NCBI RefSeq assembly: GCF_006538345.1
Contig: NZ_BJKL01000007.1
Coordinates: 124,001 to 188,000, forward strand
DNA length: 64,000 bases
Source of the DNA: Alteromonas sp. KUL49
GTDB lineage: Bacteria; Pseudomonadota; Gammaproteobacteria; Enterobacterales; Alteromonadaceae
Direction of reading: 5' to 3'
A model generated the notes under the pieces. That model saw only the letters and a list, made by a program, of their open reading frames with translations, searched no databases and had not been told where the DNA came from. A program made the position numbers and the translations under genes. The first letter of the stretch is position 1. Every line of letters begins with the position of its first letter. Shown in pieces: positions 40,038-49,039 of this stretch.

Positions 40038-41219
40038 TTAGAAAGTGTAGTTAACGCCAACACGAAGCAGAGTTGCATCTTCACTGCTGTTTAAATCGTC
40101 GCTGTACCAACTCACGTCTGTTTTCACTGCAAAGCCAGGCTCAACGTCATATCTCACACCCACTGTCACAGTGGTAGTTTCGTACTTTTGACCAGCGATA
40201 ACACCTTGTGCACCAATGTAGAGTGCGGCCCAGGTAGCATCAGTCACAGGGTCACCTGTAGAAATGGATGGCGGAAGCATGTTTATTGCTGCTTGGTTGT
40301 CAGAGATTTCTGACTCATCTACTTCGTAAGTGATGTGTGGAGTAAATTTACCTAAACGCATACCCGCTGTGACGTACCAAGAATCATTTGGCGAAATAAC
40401 AGCGTCATCAACCTTGGTGTGAGTAAACTCTGCGCCGACAAACCAGTCGTACTTATCCACATCAAGGGCGATTTCGACGAAAGTACCCGTGTCGTCTTCT
40501 GCGTTTAATGAATCAGCAACCCCAGGCGCTGTTGGAATAATAGGCGCAAACCGGCGTAGGCCATCCAAAAACTCTGTGAACTCTGGGTTTACCGCTGTCA
40601 CCGTCCCTCTGGCATACAATGCTCGAGCGCTAAACCAGTCTCTCGTGATATCGGTAGACAAAGAGACGACATTTTTGATTTCTAATGCCGCTGGCTCACC
40701 ACCAATGGTGGTATCCGCTTGGATTTTACCCGTGGTGAACTGAACATTGTATTCCCAGTCTCCAGAGTAATTGGAATAGTCCACACGAACACCGTCAATG
40801 TTATTGAAGTCAACGCCATACACTGAATTTGGTGGCGTAATCCAATGGTAAGAATAACCAATATCCAATGATGCAGAATATTTGAACAGTGGCATACGCA
40901 AACGGCCTGCACTGATATTGGTAGTATCAGACAGGTTGTAAGTCATATAGGCCCACTCAAAATCAGCGTCGTAGTCTTCGCTTCCACGACCCACTAACTG
41001 GGCGGTAGCTGACAACTTATCGCTCACATCTGCACGTACTTGAAGACCGAATACACTGGCAGGGTCAAAAGAGAAATCATCGTCGTAACCATACAATGAT
41101 TCGCCGTCATCTAGTGTCATTCCGCCGATAAGGTTTGCGAAACCATTAATTTGTACTTCAGCCATTGCAGGCGTAACAAATAGTCCGGCCATAGATAGAA
41201 GAGCAAGTTTATTTTTCAT
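40038..41219 (-). CDS. Outer-membrane porin-like protein
   Basis: A 393-residue beta-barrel protein with a signal peptide (KLALLSMAGLFVTPAMA), alternating amphipathic strands throughout, and a C-terminal Phe (RVGVNYTF). Near residue 100 it has a RLRMPLFKYSASLDIGYSY segment similar to specific porins of marine gammaproteobacteria. It lies 35 bp downstream of the short PstS-like gene, probably in one transcript, so it may pass phosphate or another anion. That specificity is inference only. Confidence 0.85.
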   Translation of the reverse strand: MKNKLALLSMAGLFVTPAMAEVQINGFANLIGGMTLDDGESLYGYDDDFSFDPASVFGLQVRADVSDKLSATAQLVGRGSEDYDADFEWAYMTYNLSDTTNISAGRLRMPLFKYSASLDIGYSYHWITPPNSVYGVDFNNIDGVRVDYSNYSGDWEYNVQFTTGKIQADTTIGGEPAALEIKNVVSLSTDITRDWFSARALYARGTVTAVNPEFTEFLDGLRRFAPIIPTAPGVADSLNAEDDTGTFVEIALDVDKYDWFVGAEFTHTKVDDAVISPNDSWYVTAGMRLGKFTPHITYEVDESEISDNQAAINMLPPSISTGDPVTDATWAALYIGAQGVIAGQKYETTTVTVGVRYDVEPGFAVKTDVSWYSDDLNSSEDATLLRVGVNYTF

Positions 41220-41254
41220 GCTAGTTCCTTAGAAATTGTTACTTAACGGTAGAA

Positions 41255-41659
41255 TTAAAATGTGGCAACAACGCGCACACTGTCATCTACAGCACTGGCG
41301 TCTACATAACCAATGGCGTTGGGATTTGAGGCAACTTCTGCAAGAATTTCTGCAGTGCTATCAAAGCTTTTAGGCGGTTGTCCCTTTCCAGTGAATACAA
41401 GCTTCGACCAAAATGCAGTTAGCTGTGCAGCCGTTTTCTTTAACACGGCGCTATTGAACTCGTCGGTCTCAGCGGTTCCCTCTGCAAGGGAGAATGGCAC
41501 TGCACGTTCTCCTCCGGGGAAAGACTTTGCTTTGTTCAAAAAAATACGGCTAATTGTGTTGGTATCAAGCGTGTCTGCATTGCTTGGATGTACAACAACA
41601 GCGACATCCGCCATTGCCATACCGCTACACAAACTCACTGCGAGTAACCATTTTTTCAT
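41255..41659 (-). CDS. Short PstS-like periplasmic binding protein
   Basis: A 134-residue exported protein (signal peptide MKKWLLAVSLCSGMAMA) of the phosphate-binding-protein superfamily, with TLDTNTISRIFLNKAKSFPGGERAVPF, FWSKLVFTGKGQPPKSF and NPNAIGYVDASAV, motifs that resemble the second half of PstS-like proteins. It is far too short for a two-lobed binding protein and lacks the SGSST-type phosphate loop, so it is probably a different functional class. I start at ATG 41659; the frame is open further upstream but without a signal peptide. It is co-oriented with the porin gene after it. Confidence 0.8.
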   Translation of the reverse strand: MKKWLLAVSLCSGMAMADVAVVVHPSNADTLDTNTISRIFLNKAKSFPGGERAVPFSLAEGTAETDEFNSAVLKKTAAQLTAFWSKLVFTGKGQPPKSFDSTAEILAEVASNPNAIGYVDASAVDDSVRVVATF

Positions 41660-42115
41660 TGTGTGTCCTCTTGTCATCACAGGATGAAATAACTTGCTTG
41701 AAATGTGCGAATCAACGACAACCAACCTAGGTCCCAAGTAATTAACTGATGTGTTGATCCTGTAGCATAAGTAATAGCAGAGATTACATATTTCGCTATG
41801 TAGATCAGAAAATTAAGTTAAATTACTGAGTGTTAATTGGTCGTACCAGATATAAGTCGAGGAGTTTATAGTGCAAAAAGTAATAGACAATTAGACTTTT
41901 TGTGTAGTTTGGCATTCTTATGCATACCTAATGCTATGAGAAAAATAACGATACACACGAAGAAAAGAACGATAAGGCACTGATTCAACTGAACAATAAA
42001 AAACAATCAGTGACTACCAGCTGAATGGAAAGATATAAAAAAACATACTTATATCATTAGCAAAGTGCGCCATGTTACGCCAGGTTAGGCTCGCATAGCG
42101 CACTCGTAAGAGAGC
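41660..42115. other. 456-bp intergenic region upstream of the PstS-like gene
   Basis: Very A/T-rich. It holds the upstream region of the PstS-like gene and the 3' region of the RND pump gene. An imperfect stem with AGTGCGC/GCGCACT arms (42064-42104) may end the pump transcript. I found no convincing Pho box and no gene. Confidence 0.5.
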
Positions 42116-45100
42116 TTATTCCTCGCCTTTCCTGTATGGAATTTGTGCCTCAAGAGTTTCAATTTCTTGGGTACGTTTAAGTGGAGAGCCTGTGTTTTGA
42201 GCCATCCAATAATAGGCAGTTGGCACAACATACAAGGTCATAAACGCAGAGACCAAAACTCCAGTAAAAATAACCATACCGATGACCATTCTACTCTCTG
42301 CACCAGGGCCCGATGCGACAACCAGTGGCAAAGAACTAAACACGGTAGTGAAGCCAGTCATGACGATAGGCCTTAAACGCTGCGTCGACGCCTTTTTCAA
42401 GGCTTCTTCAAATGCCATTCCGGCATCCCGCAACTGATTAGCAAACTCGACAATTAGTATGCCGTTTTTAGCCGCTAAGCCAATGAGCATAACCAAGCCG
42501 ATTTGGCTGTATATGTTGATAGTCATGTTACTGAAGTACAAACCTATGAAGGCACCGACAAGGGCCAAAGGTACGGTAAGCATGATCACCAATGGGTGCA
42601 CCCAGCTTTCAAATTGCGCCGCAAGAATAAGATAAGTCACCGCTAACGCCAGCATAAATACATAAACAAATGAATTACCAGCTTCTTGATAAAGCTGTGA
42701 CTCACCTTTGTAGTCTATGGAAACACCGTCTGGTAATTCAGTACGCACTACGTCTTGCAGGAAGGTGAGCGCTTCACCAAGAGTGTAACCGTCTGCCAAG
42801 TTTGCCGTAATGGTAATCGAACGCATGCGGTTGTATCGATTCAACTGCGCAGACGTAGCTTGCTCTTTAAAGGTGAGCAAGTTGTCCATTGGAATTAACT
42901 CGCCGGTGCGTGTTGAACGAACGTAAAGGTTTTCAATGCTATTGGGGCTACGATAGTCTTCCTCTATTCCCTCAACGATAACATCGTACTCTTCACCGCG
43001 GTCTAGAAAGGTAGAAACACGTCGCTGCCCTAGCATTACTTCTAAAGTTCGACCAATATCACTGATCGATACCCCTAGGTCCGCCGCTCTGTCTCTATCA
43101 ATATTAATTAATAGCTGAGGTGATGTTGCTTTGTAGTCAGAATCTAAGCGCACTAGATTAGGGTTTTCCGCTGCTTTTTGCATTACAACATCTCGCCAAG
43201 CGACGAGGTTCTCATAGGTATCACCTTGCAATACAAATTGGACAGGTCGACCAAAACCACCACCTGAGATTCCGCTTCTCATGATGGCAAACGCACGGAC
43301 ATCCGGTACAGAATTCAGTTTTCCACTGATTTCTGCCATCAACTCAAAACTGGTGAAATCTCTATCATCCCAATCAGCAACACCCACAATAGCAATACCT
43401 GCATTACCGCCGAAGCCAGGTGTACGGACGAGTAGACGCTTTAATTTGCCGCTCTCTCGGTATGGCATAAGCACATCTTCGATTGCTTTGAGGTTGCGCG
43501 CATTACTCTCAAAGCTTGCCCCCTCCTGTGCATTCATCAGGATAAAGAAGTTTCCGCGGTCTTCACGAGGTACAAATTCGCTAGGTATCTCTTTAGACAA
43601 CTGGTAAACCGCAGCCATAGATAGTACCAGCAGCAGCACCATAAGGATGGGTTGATGCACCGTCTTACCTAAACTTGTGAAGTAGCGTTTTTCCACACCT
43701 TTGAACGCAGTGTCTACCCAGCTTCCAAACCCAGAAGTACGGTTGCGCTTTTTTAGAATCTTAGAGGCCATCATGGGAGATAACGTCAGTGCAGTGAAGC
43801 TCGAAAAAGCCACTGCCGCAGCAATCGCCAAGGCAAATTCCGTAAACAATCGACCGATATTGCCTTCCAAAAAGACGAGCGGTACAAATACAGATATGAG
43901 CACTAACGTTGTTGCGATAACCGCAAAACCAACTTCTTTTGCACCGCGATAAGACGCCAGAATGGGTGGCTCGCCCATTTCGATTCTGCGATAAATGTTT
44001 TCAAGTACAACGATAGCGTCGTCAACAACGAGTCCGATTGCCAATACAAGCGCTAAAAGCGTTAACAAGTTGATAGAAAAGTCCAACCCATACATCACTA
44101 TGAAAGCAGCAACCAGAGAAACAGGCACCGTCACAGCTGGAATGAAAGTCGCTCGAACGTTACCAAGGAATACATAGATAACGATGACCACCATCAACAT
44201 CGCTATCGCTAGGGTTTCATAAACTTCATTGATCGATGCTTCGATAAATACTGATGAATCATAACTGGCAACAATAAAGATATTGTCTGGTAGTGTGCTT
44301 TCAATACGCTTGATTTGTTCACGAGCAGAACGAGCTACATCAAGTGTGTTGGCTTTGGATTGCTTGATGATTCCCAAGCCCACCATGTTTACGCCGTCGC
44401 CACGAAACTCTGTTTCATCGTCTTCAGCGGTAAGTTCAACGCGAGCTATCTCACCAAGACGGACAAGATAACCGTCACTGCCTACCGCCACGGTAAGTGC
44501 GGCAAAGTCGTCTGGCGTTAAAAAGCTTCTTGCCACTCGGACTTCGAAGTTTCTGTCGACGGACTCAACCTCACCTGCTGGTAGCTCTACATTTTCCGCA
44601 CGAATCACATTTTCAACGTCGGCTACCGTAATCCCGCGTGCTGCCATTGCGTTGCGGTCTAAAAACACCTTCATGGCATAACGACGACCACCACCGATTT
44701 GAATACGTGCGACGCCATCGACCACAGATAACCGATCAACAACAAATCGTTCTGCGTAGTCGGTGAGCTCCATCACATTTAAATTGGTGCTTCGAAGGTT
44801 GTACCAAATAATGGCATTTTCGTCTGAGTTAGCTTTTGATACCTCTGGGGGATCAGCCTGATCTGGTAAATTATTCAATGCCCGGCTAACACGCTCACGC
44901 ACGTCATTAGCAGCGGCGTCTATGTCACGCTCTAAATTAAACTCGATGGTTATGTCGGACCGCCCGTTTCTCGACGTAGAGGTAATGTTTTTAATGCCTT
45001 CGATGCCGGAAATTCTATCCTCGAGTATTTGTGTAATTCGAGTTTCTACAATGTTTGCAGAGGCACCATCATAGGTGGTGTTAACCGATACTATAGGTGG

Positions 45101-45223
45101 ATCAATATCGGGATATTCACGCAATGACAGCATAGACACTGCCACCACGCCAAAAATAATCAGTAGGGAGTTGATTACCGTGGCAAAGACTGGGCGTTTA
45201 ACTGATATATCAGATAACAACAT
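42116..45223 (-). CDS. RND efflux transporter, HAE1 family
   Basis: Proton-driven inner-membrane exporter of 1035 residues with the RND plan: membrane segment 1 (about 10-30), a large periplasmic domain, segments 2-6 (about 335-470) with the proton-relay aspartates in AIGLVVDDAIVVLENIYRR, segment 7 (about 525), a second periplasmic domain and segments 8-12 (about 850-1010). Motifs such as GASANIVETRITQILEDRI and GSSxP-like GASFESNARN fit multidrug/HAE1 pumps. It starts 2 bp after the membrane-fusion gene; no outer-membrane channel gene is present, so a separate TolC is needed. Confidence 0.94.
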   Translation of the reverse strand: MLLSDISVKRPVFATVINSLLIIFGVVAVSMLSLREYPDIDPPIVSVNTTYDGASANIVETRITQILEDRISGIEGIKNITSTSRNGRSDITIEFNLERDIDAAANDVRERVSRALNNLPDQADPPEVSKANSDENAIIWYNLRSTNLNVMELTDYAERFVVDRLSVVDGVARIQIGGGRRYAMKVFLDRNAMAARGITVADVENVIRAENVELPAGEVESVDRNFEVRVARSFLTPDDFAALTVAVGSDGYLVRLGEIARVELTAEDDETEFRGDGVNMVGLGIIKQSKANTLDVARSAREQIKRIESTLPDNIFIVASYDSSVFIEASINEVYETLAIAMLMVVIVIYVFLGNVRATFIPAVTVPVSLVAAFIVMYGLDFSINLLTLLALVLAIGLVVDDAIVVLENIYRRIEMGEPPILASYRGAKEVGFAVIATTLVLISVFVPLVFLEGNIGRLFTEFALAIAAAVAFSSFTALTLSPMMASKILKKRNRTSGFGSWVDTAFKGVEKRYFTSLGKTVHQPILMVLLLVLSMAAVYQLSKEIPSEFVPREDRGNFFILMNAQEGASFESNARNLKAIEDVLMPYRESGKLKRLLVRTPGFGGNAGIAIVGVADWDDRDFTSFELMAEISGKLNSVPDVRAFAIMRSGISGGGFGRPVQFVLQGDTYENLVAWRDVVMQKAAENPNLVRLDSDYKATSPQLLINIDRDRAADLGVSISDIGRTLEVMLGQRRVSTFLDRGEEYDVIVEGIEEDYRSPNSIENLYVRSTRTGELIPMDNLLTFKEQATSAQLNRYNRMRSITITANLADGYTLGEALTFLQDVVRTELPDGVSIDYKGESQLYQEAGNSFVYVFMLALAVTYLILAAQFESWVHPLVIMLTVPLALVGAFIGLYFSNMTINIYSQIGLVMLIGLAAKNGILIVEFANQLRDAGMAFEEALKKASTQRLRPIVMTGFTTVFSSLPLVVASGPGAESRMVIGMVIFTGVLVSAFMTLYVVPTAYYWMAQNTGSPLKRTQEIETLEAQIPYRKGEE

Positions 45224-45225
45224 AA

Positions 45226-46308
45226 TTATTCCCCGCCTAGCGCTTGGGCATCATCTTGTACACGACTTAGTACGCGAACCTTTGATTGGTCTTGCACCCG
45301 TAGCGTACCGTCTACCACGACTTCCTCACCTTCGGTAAGACCCGAAACCACTTGTACAAACCCAGGTCTTCGCTCACCTAATAACACTTCACGCTGTGAA
45401 ACTGTGTCGTTTTCTACCACATAAACATACTGCTTATCTTGAACAGGAACCAAGGCTCTTTCAGGCACAATCAGGGTATTAAGTACGCGTTTCTCGACAA
45501 CAATAGTCATCAGCATACCTGGGCGCAGTTTTGCTTCGCTATTATCTATGATGGCACGAACAGATATCGAACGGCTTACTGGGTCAAGTCGTGTGTCGAT
45601 GTTTGAGATAGTGCCTTCGAAAACCACACCGGGATACGCCACTGAGGAAGCTGATACACGCTGACCATTTGACAAGCTTGCCAGTTGATTTTCTGACACA
45701 CTAAAGTCGACCTTAACAACACTAATGTCGTCCAACGTTGTAATGGCATCAGCAGGGCGCACCAGAGCACCTTTACTGATTTGACGTACACCTAAATATC
45801 CCGCAAACGGTGCTTTAACATTAAGGTCGTCCAACTGTGCTTTTGCCACATCAAGCTGTGCTTCTAGTGCTTTAACTCTTGCTTGCTGCTCATCAAGTAG
45901 TTGTTCCGATGCTGCACTTGACTGACGCAAGTCAACAACACGACTGTATTGACGTTTGGCTTCTTTGATATTAGCCTCAAGCTCCGCAATACGTGCAAGT
46001 TCTTCTCTGTTGTTCAGCTCGACTAAGACCTGACCCGCAACTACTTTGTCACCATCTTCAAAATTGACCGCTTGTACGGTCTCGGTGACCTGTGCGGTTA
46101 TGGTAACGGATTCGTTGGCTACCGCAGTGCCCAACGCTTCAATAGTAACAGGAAAGGACTTCATAGATACTATGCTAGTCTTAACAGGAGTTTGTCTATT
46201 GCCCGGCCCTCTTTGCTCATTTTCACTTGGCAAATTCAGATACACCACCACAGCGGCTAAAAGTACAACGCCAATAAACAAAGGCGAAAGTGAAAATCGT
46301 GAAGACAT
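45226..46308 (-). CDS. RND efflux periplasmic adaptor (membrane fusion protein)
   Basis: Periplasmic adaptor of 360 residues that joins the RND pump to an outer-membrane channel. It has an N-terminal anchor or signal (about 8-24), a lipoyl half-motif (AQVTETVQAVNFEDGDKVVAGQVLVEL), a coiled-coil hairpin (about 100-160, AELEANIKEAKRQYSRV onward), a second lipoyl half (LNVKAPFAGYLGVRQISKGALV) and the beta-barrel and membrane-proximal domains. It is the first gene of the two-gene pump operon. No local regulator is seen. Confidence 0.94.
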   Translation of the reverse strand: MSSRFSLSPLFIGVVLLAAVVVYLNLPSENEQRGPGNRQTPVKTSIVSMKSFPVTIEALGTAVANESVTITAQVTETVQAVNFEDGDKVVAGQVLVELNNREELARIAELEANIKEAKRQYSRVVDLRQSSAASEQLLDEQQARVKALEAQLDVAKAQLDDLNVKAPFAGYLGVRQISKGALVRPADAITTLDDISVVKVDFSVSENQLASLSNGQRVSASSVAYPGVVFEGTISNIDTRLDPVSRSISVRAIIDNSEAKLRPGMLMTIVVEKRVLNTLIVPERALVPVQDKQYVYVVENDTVSQREVLLGERRPGFVQVVSGLTEGEEVVVDGTLRVQDQSKVRVLSRVQDDAQALGGE

Positions 46309-46442
46309 AAGACTTTCCTGTTGGTTATGAGGCAGCTCGTGATAGAGTACCCAAAGTGGTGCTAGATGTTTCCATGTAGTTGTATTACACGGAAAACTTT
46401 AGTGTAGTAAGTTATTTCAAAGTATGTATTTTACCGAATCAA

Positions 46443-46955
46443 ATGAAAACCGCTTTTCGCTCATCAGCTATTTTGGTTGTTTTAACGCTTTTGGGCTGCT
46501 CCGAGGGTACGCCGTCTGCACCCGCGTGCCGCACTACCGATGAAAAAACACATACAGAACAACAAGCTGCTTGCGTAATAAAAACTGAGTATTCCGTGCT
46601 CATGATACGTCATAGGTTGTCTGGAAGGTTAGATTTTCCCGGAGGCGGCACTCAAGAGGGAGAATCCTTGGCATGCACAGCACACAGAGAAACCTGGGAA
46701 GAAACAGGGTTAAATGTTCTGGTAAGAGACAAAGTTGCTGTTACCAAGAACGGACTGGCACTCTTCGCCTGTGATGAAAACGCTGATTTAGATAAGCTTC
46801 CAACCGAATTTTCCGCGCCACATTGGTCAGCTATTGAGGTTATTCAGTTGGAAAAAGTAAAGCCCTTTGAGCTGGATCACGACCACTTACGCTATCCCGA
46901 TGATTTAATACCACTCAGAGACGCCTACGTCGCTCACGGCGCTACGACCCAATAG
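46443..46955 (+). CDS. Nudix-domain lipoprotein
   Basis: A 170-residue protein with a lipoprotein signal (MKTAFRSSAILVVLTLLGC, lipobox LLGC) followed by a Nudix hydrolase domain. The Nudix box GGGTQEGESLACTAHRETWEETGL keeps the consensus G-x5-E-x7-REUxEExG pattern. Nudix enzymes are normally cytoplasmic, so a predicted membrane-anchored, periplasmic member is unusual; the substrate could be an exported nucleoside-diphosphate compound or lipid-linked pyrophosphate (inference). ATG 46443 begins the signal peptide; upstream in-frame codons would bury it. It is divergent from the RND operon. Confidence 0.82.
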   Translation: MKTAFRSSAILVVLTLLGCSEGTPSAPACRTTDEKTHTEQQAACVIKTEYSVLMIRHRLSGRLDFPGGGTQEGESLACTAHRETWEETGLNVLVRDKVAVTKNGLALFACDENADLDKLPTEFSAPHWSAIEVIQLEKVKPFELDHDHLRYPDDLIPLRDAYVAHGATTQ

Positions 46956-47023
46956 CCGCCCAATAGTTGTGAGTTACTTTAGGCTTTGTTACCGTGACGA
47001 CAATATAATTCAGGAGAACGATA

Positions 47024-47791
47024 GTGTTTACACTCCCGTCCTTAAATTTAAAAGGTAAAGTGTCTGAACAAGAATGGAAAGTTCGTGTAGACCTTGCCGC
47101 CTGTTACCGATTAGTCGCCGATATGCGTTGGGGTGACCTAATTTATACCCATATTTCTGCCAAGGTACCTGACAGCGACCACTATTTGGTTAACGCTTTT
47201 GGACTAGGCTTTGACGAAGTCACCGCTTCAAATCTGGTGAAAGTCGATCTCGACGGCAATATTCTTGATGATACGCCGCACAAAATTAATCCAGCAGGCT
47301 TCACCATACACAGTGCTATTCACGAAGTGCGGGAAGACGCCCACTGTGTCATTCATTTACATACCCTTGCCACCATTGCCGTGGCATCGGTAGAAGGTGG
47401 GCTCAAGCCTTGGAGCCAGTATTCTCTCTTTTCCCTTCCCTCGTTGTCGTATCACAGTTATGAAGGATTGGCCGTTGATGAAGGTGAAAAACTCAGGCTG
47501 CAACAAGATCTCGGTTCAACCAATCATATGTTGTTGCCTAATCACGGTGGACTCACCATCGGGGAAACTGTGGGAGACGCCTTCATGCGCTTTTACGATT
47601 TACAGCGCGCCTGTGAAATTCAAATGGCACTCATGCGCACCAATGAAAATGTGATTGAGATCCCCCAACCCATTATCGACGGTATATATCAGCAAGCTAA
47701 AGTTGTACACAGCGGAGAAACTGGTGGCCAAAAGGCGTGGCCAGCCATGCTAAGAAAAGCGTACAAACTCGACCCAACATTTTGTGAATAG
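47024..47791 (+). CDS. Class II aldolase/adducin family protein
   Basis: Cytoplasmic 255-residue protein of the class II aldolase family (metal-dependent aldolases, epimerases and dehydratases acting on sugar phosphates or acids). It shows LAACYRLVADMRWGDLIYTHISAK, zinc-ligand His residues in CVIHLHTLATIAVAS, and LLPNHGGLTIGETVGDAFM. The gene lies 13 bp before the enolase-family gene and likely shares its transcript. I infer that it processes a 2-keto-3-deoxy acid or related product of that enzyme; family membership does not decide this. Confidence 0.88.
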   Translation: MFTLPSLNLKGKVSEQEWKVRVDLAACYRLVADMRWGDLIYTHISAKVPDSDHYLVNAFGLGFDEVTASNLVKVDLDGNILDDTPHKINPAGFTIHSAIHEVREDAHCVIHLHTLATIAVASVEGGLKPWSQYSLFSLPSLSYHSYEGLAVDEGEKLRLQQDLGSTNHMLLPNHGGLTIGETVGDAFMRFYDLQRACEIQMALMRTNENVIEIPQPIIDGIYQQAKVVHSGETGGQKAWPAMLRKAYKLDPTFCE

Positions 47792-47804
47792 GTAATCCAC
47801 AACG

Positions 47805-48992
47805 ATGAAAGTAACCAAAGTAGAAATTTTTGATATTCAATGCCCTGACCGCCCCATGTGGAATCCTGTATTTGTGCGCGTATATACGGACGAGGGAATA
47901 ACAGGCGTTGGTGAGGCAGGCCTCGCCTATGATTGGGGTCACAGCGCCGCCGCTCACATGATCAAAGAAATTGCCGAAGCCGTACTCATCGGCTTTAATC
48001 CATTTCACACCGAAAAGCTTTGGTCAAAAATGTTGCGCGAAGGCTTTTGGGGTCTAGGTGGCGGGCCAGTTATTTATGCAGCGATGAGCGCCATAGACAC
48101 TGCACTTTGGGATATCAAAGGCAAAGCACTGGGCCTTCCTGTGTACGAGTTACTTGGCGGTAAAACTAACGGAAAGCTCCGTTGTTACGCCAGTCAGTTA
48201 CAGTTTGACTGGGACAAAGAAGTTAATCGCCTTAACGACCCAGCAGACTATGCTCGCGCCACTGAAAAAGCCCTTAAAGAAGGTTATGACGCGGTTAAAG
48301 TTGACCCGATTGTTTACGATAAAGACGGTAACACCCACTTTGATCGCACCAAGCTATTCACGAAGCCTGAGTTGAAGTTGTTCAAAGCAAGACTTCAAGC
48401 AATTCGCGATACCATGGGCGAAGACGGCGACATCATTTTCGAATGCCACAGCTTATTGGGCGCGACAACCGCTATTCAGCTAGGCGATATTGTTGAGGAA
48501 ATTGGCTGCCTATATTACGAAGAGCCAGTAAATTACTTAAACTCTAAACTTCACGACAAAGTGGCGAAGAACGTTAATGTGCCCATTGCTGGCGGCGAGC
48601 GCTTGTATCACCGTTGGGATGTTCGTCCTTACTTAGAAGACCAATCTCTTGACGTACTTCAACCAGATGTGGGTTTGTGTGGTGGATTTACCGAAGCCAA
48701 AAAAGTATGTGATTACGCCGATGTCTACGACGTCAGGATTCAAGCGCACGTGTGTGGTGGCCCAGTAGCAACTGCGGCAAGCTTACACCTAGAAACAGCG
48801 ATCCCTAACTTCTTGATACACGAGCATCATACTTATGCCATCAAACACTGGAACCGCGAACTCTGTATTCAAGATCCTCAACCGGTCAATGGGTTTATCG
48901 AAGCGCCAGATACGCCAGGGATTGGTATCGAACTCAATGACGAAGTGGTTTACCGTTCGCCATACATGACTGTGACCGAACTCAACAACTAG
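47805..48992 (+). CDS. Enolase-superfamily sugar acid dehydratase (mandelate racemase/MLE family)
   Basis: A 395-residue metal-dependent enzyme with an N-terminal capping domain (about 1-115) and a TIM barrel. Visible are AMSAIDTALWDIKGKALGLPVYELLGG, the KVDP strand near 168, metal ligands in FECHS, YEEPVNY and GGERLYHR, DVLQPDVGLCGGFTEAKK, and a catalytic-His region QAHVCGGPVATAASLH. The H-x-x-x-GP pattern resembles galactonate- or mannonate-type acid sugar dehydratases, which convert an aldonate to a 2-keto-3-deoxy acid. The precise sugar acid cannot be told. It is followed by a convergent palindromic terminator. Confidence 0.9.
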   Translation: MKVTKVEIFDIQCPDRPMWNPVFVRVYTDEGITGVGEAGLAYDWGHSAAAHMIKEIAEAVLIGFNPFHTEKLWSKMLREGFWGLGGGPVIYAAMSAIDTALWDIKGKALGLPVYELLGGKTNGKLRCYASQLQFDWDKEVNRLNDPADYARATEKALKEGYDAVKVDPIVYDKDGNTHFDRTKLFTKPELKLFKARLQAIRDTMGEDGDIIFECHSLLGATTAIQLGDIVEEIGCLYYEEPVNYLNSKLHDKVAKNVNVPIAGGERLYHRWDVRPYLEDQSLDVLQPDVGLCGGFTEAKKVCDYADVYDVRIQAHVCGGPVATAASLHLETAIPNFLIHEHHTYAIKHWNRELCIQDPQPVNGFIEAPDTPGIGIELNDEVVYRSPYMTVTELNN

Positions 48993-49001
48993 CTATCGAA
49001 A

Positions 49002-49039
49002 ACCTTAAAGGTAAGTAATTAATTACTTACCTTTAAGGT
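49002..49039. terminator. Perfect 38-bp palindrome between convergent genes
   Basis: Two 19-bp arms, ACCTTAAAGGTAAGTAATT and its exact complement, meet with no spacer. The right arm contains the stop and last codons of the amidohydrolase gene. As RNA it forms a long A/U-rich hairpin in either direction; the flanks are not strong U-tracts, so it may end both transcripts only partly. Confidence 0.7.

Noticed and set aside
41660-41900. Pho box upstream of the short PstS-like gene
   Set aside because: No pair of TGTCA-like 7-mers with 11-bp period could be found, unlike the three sites near phoB.
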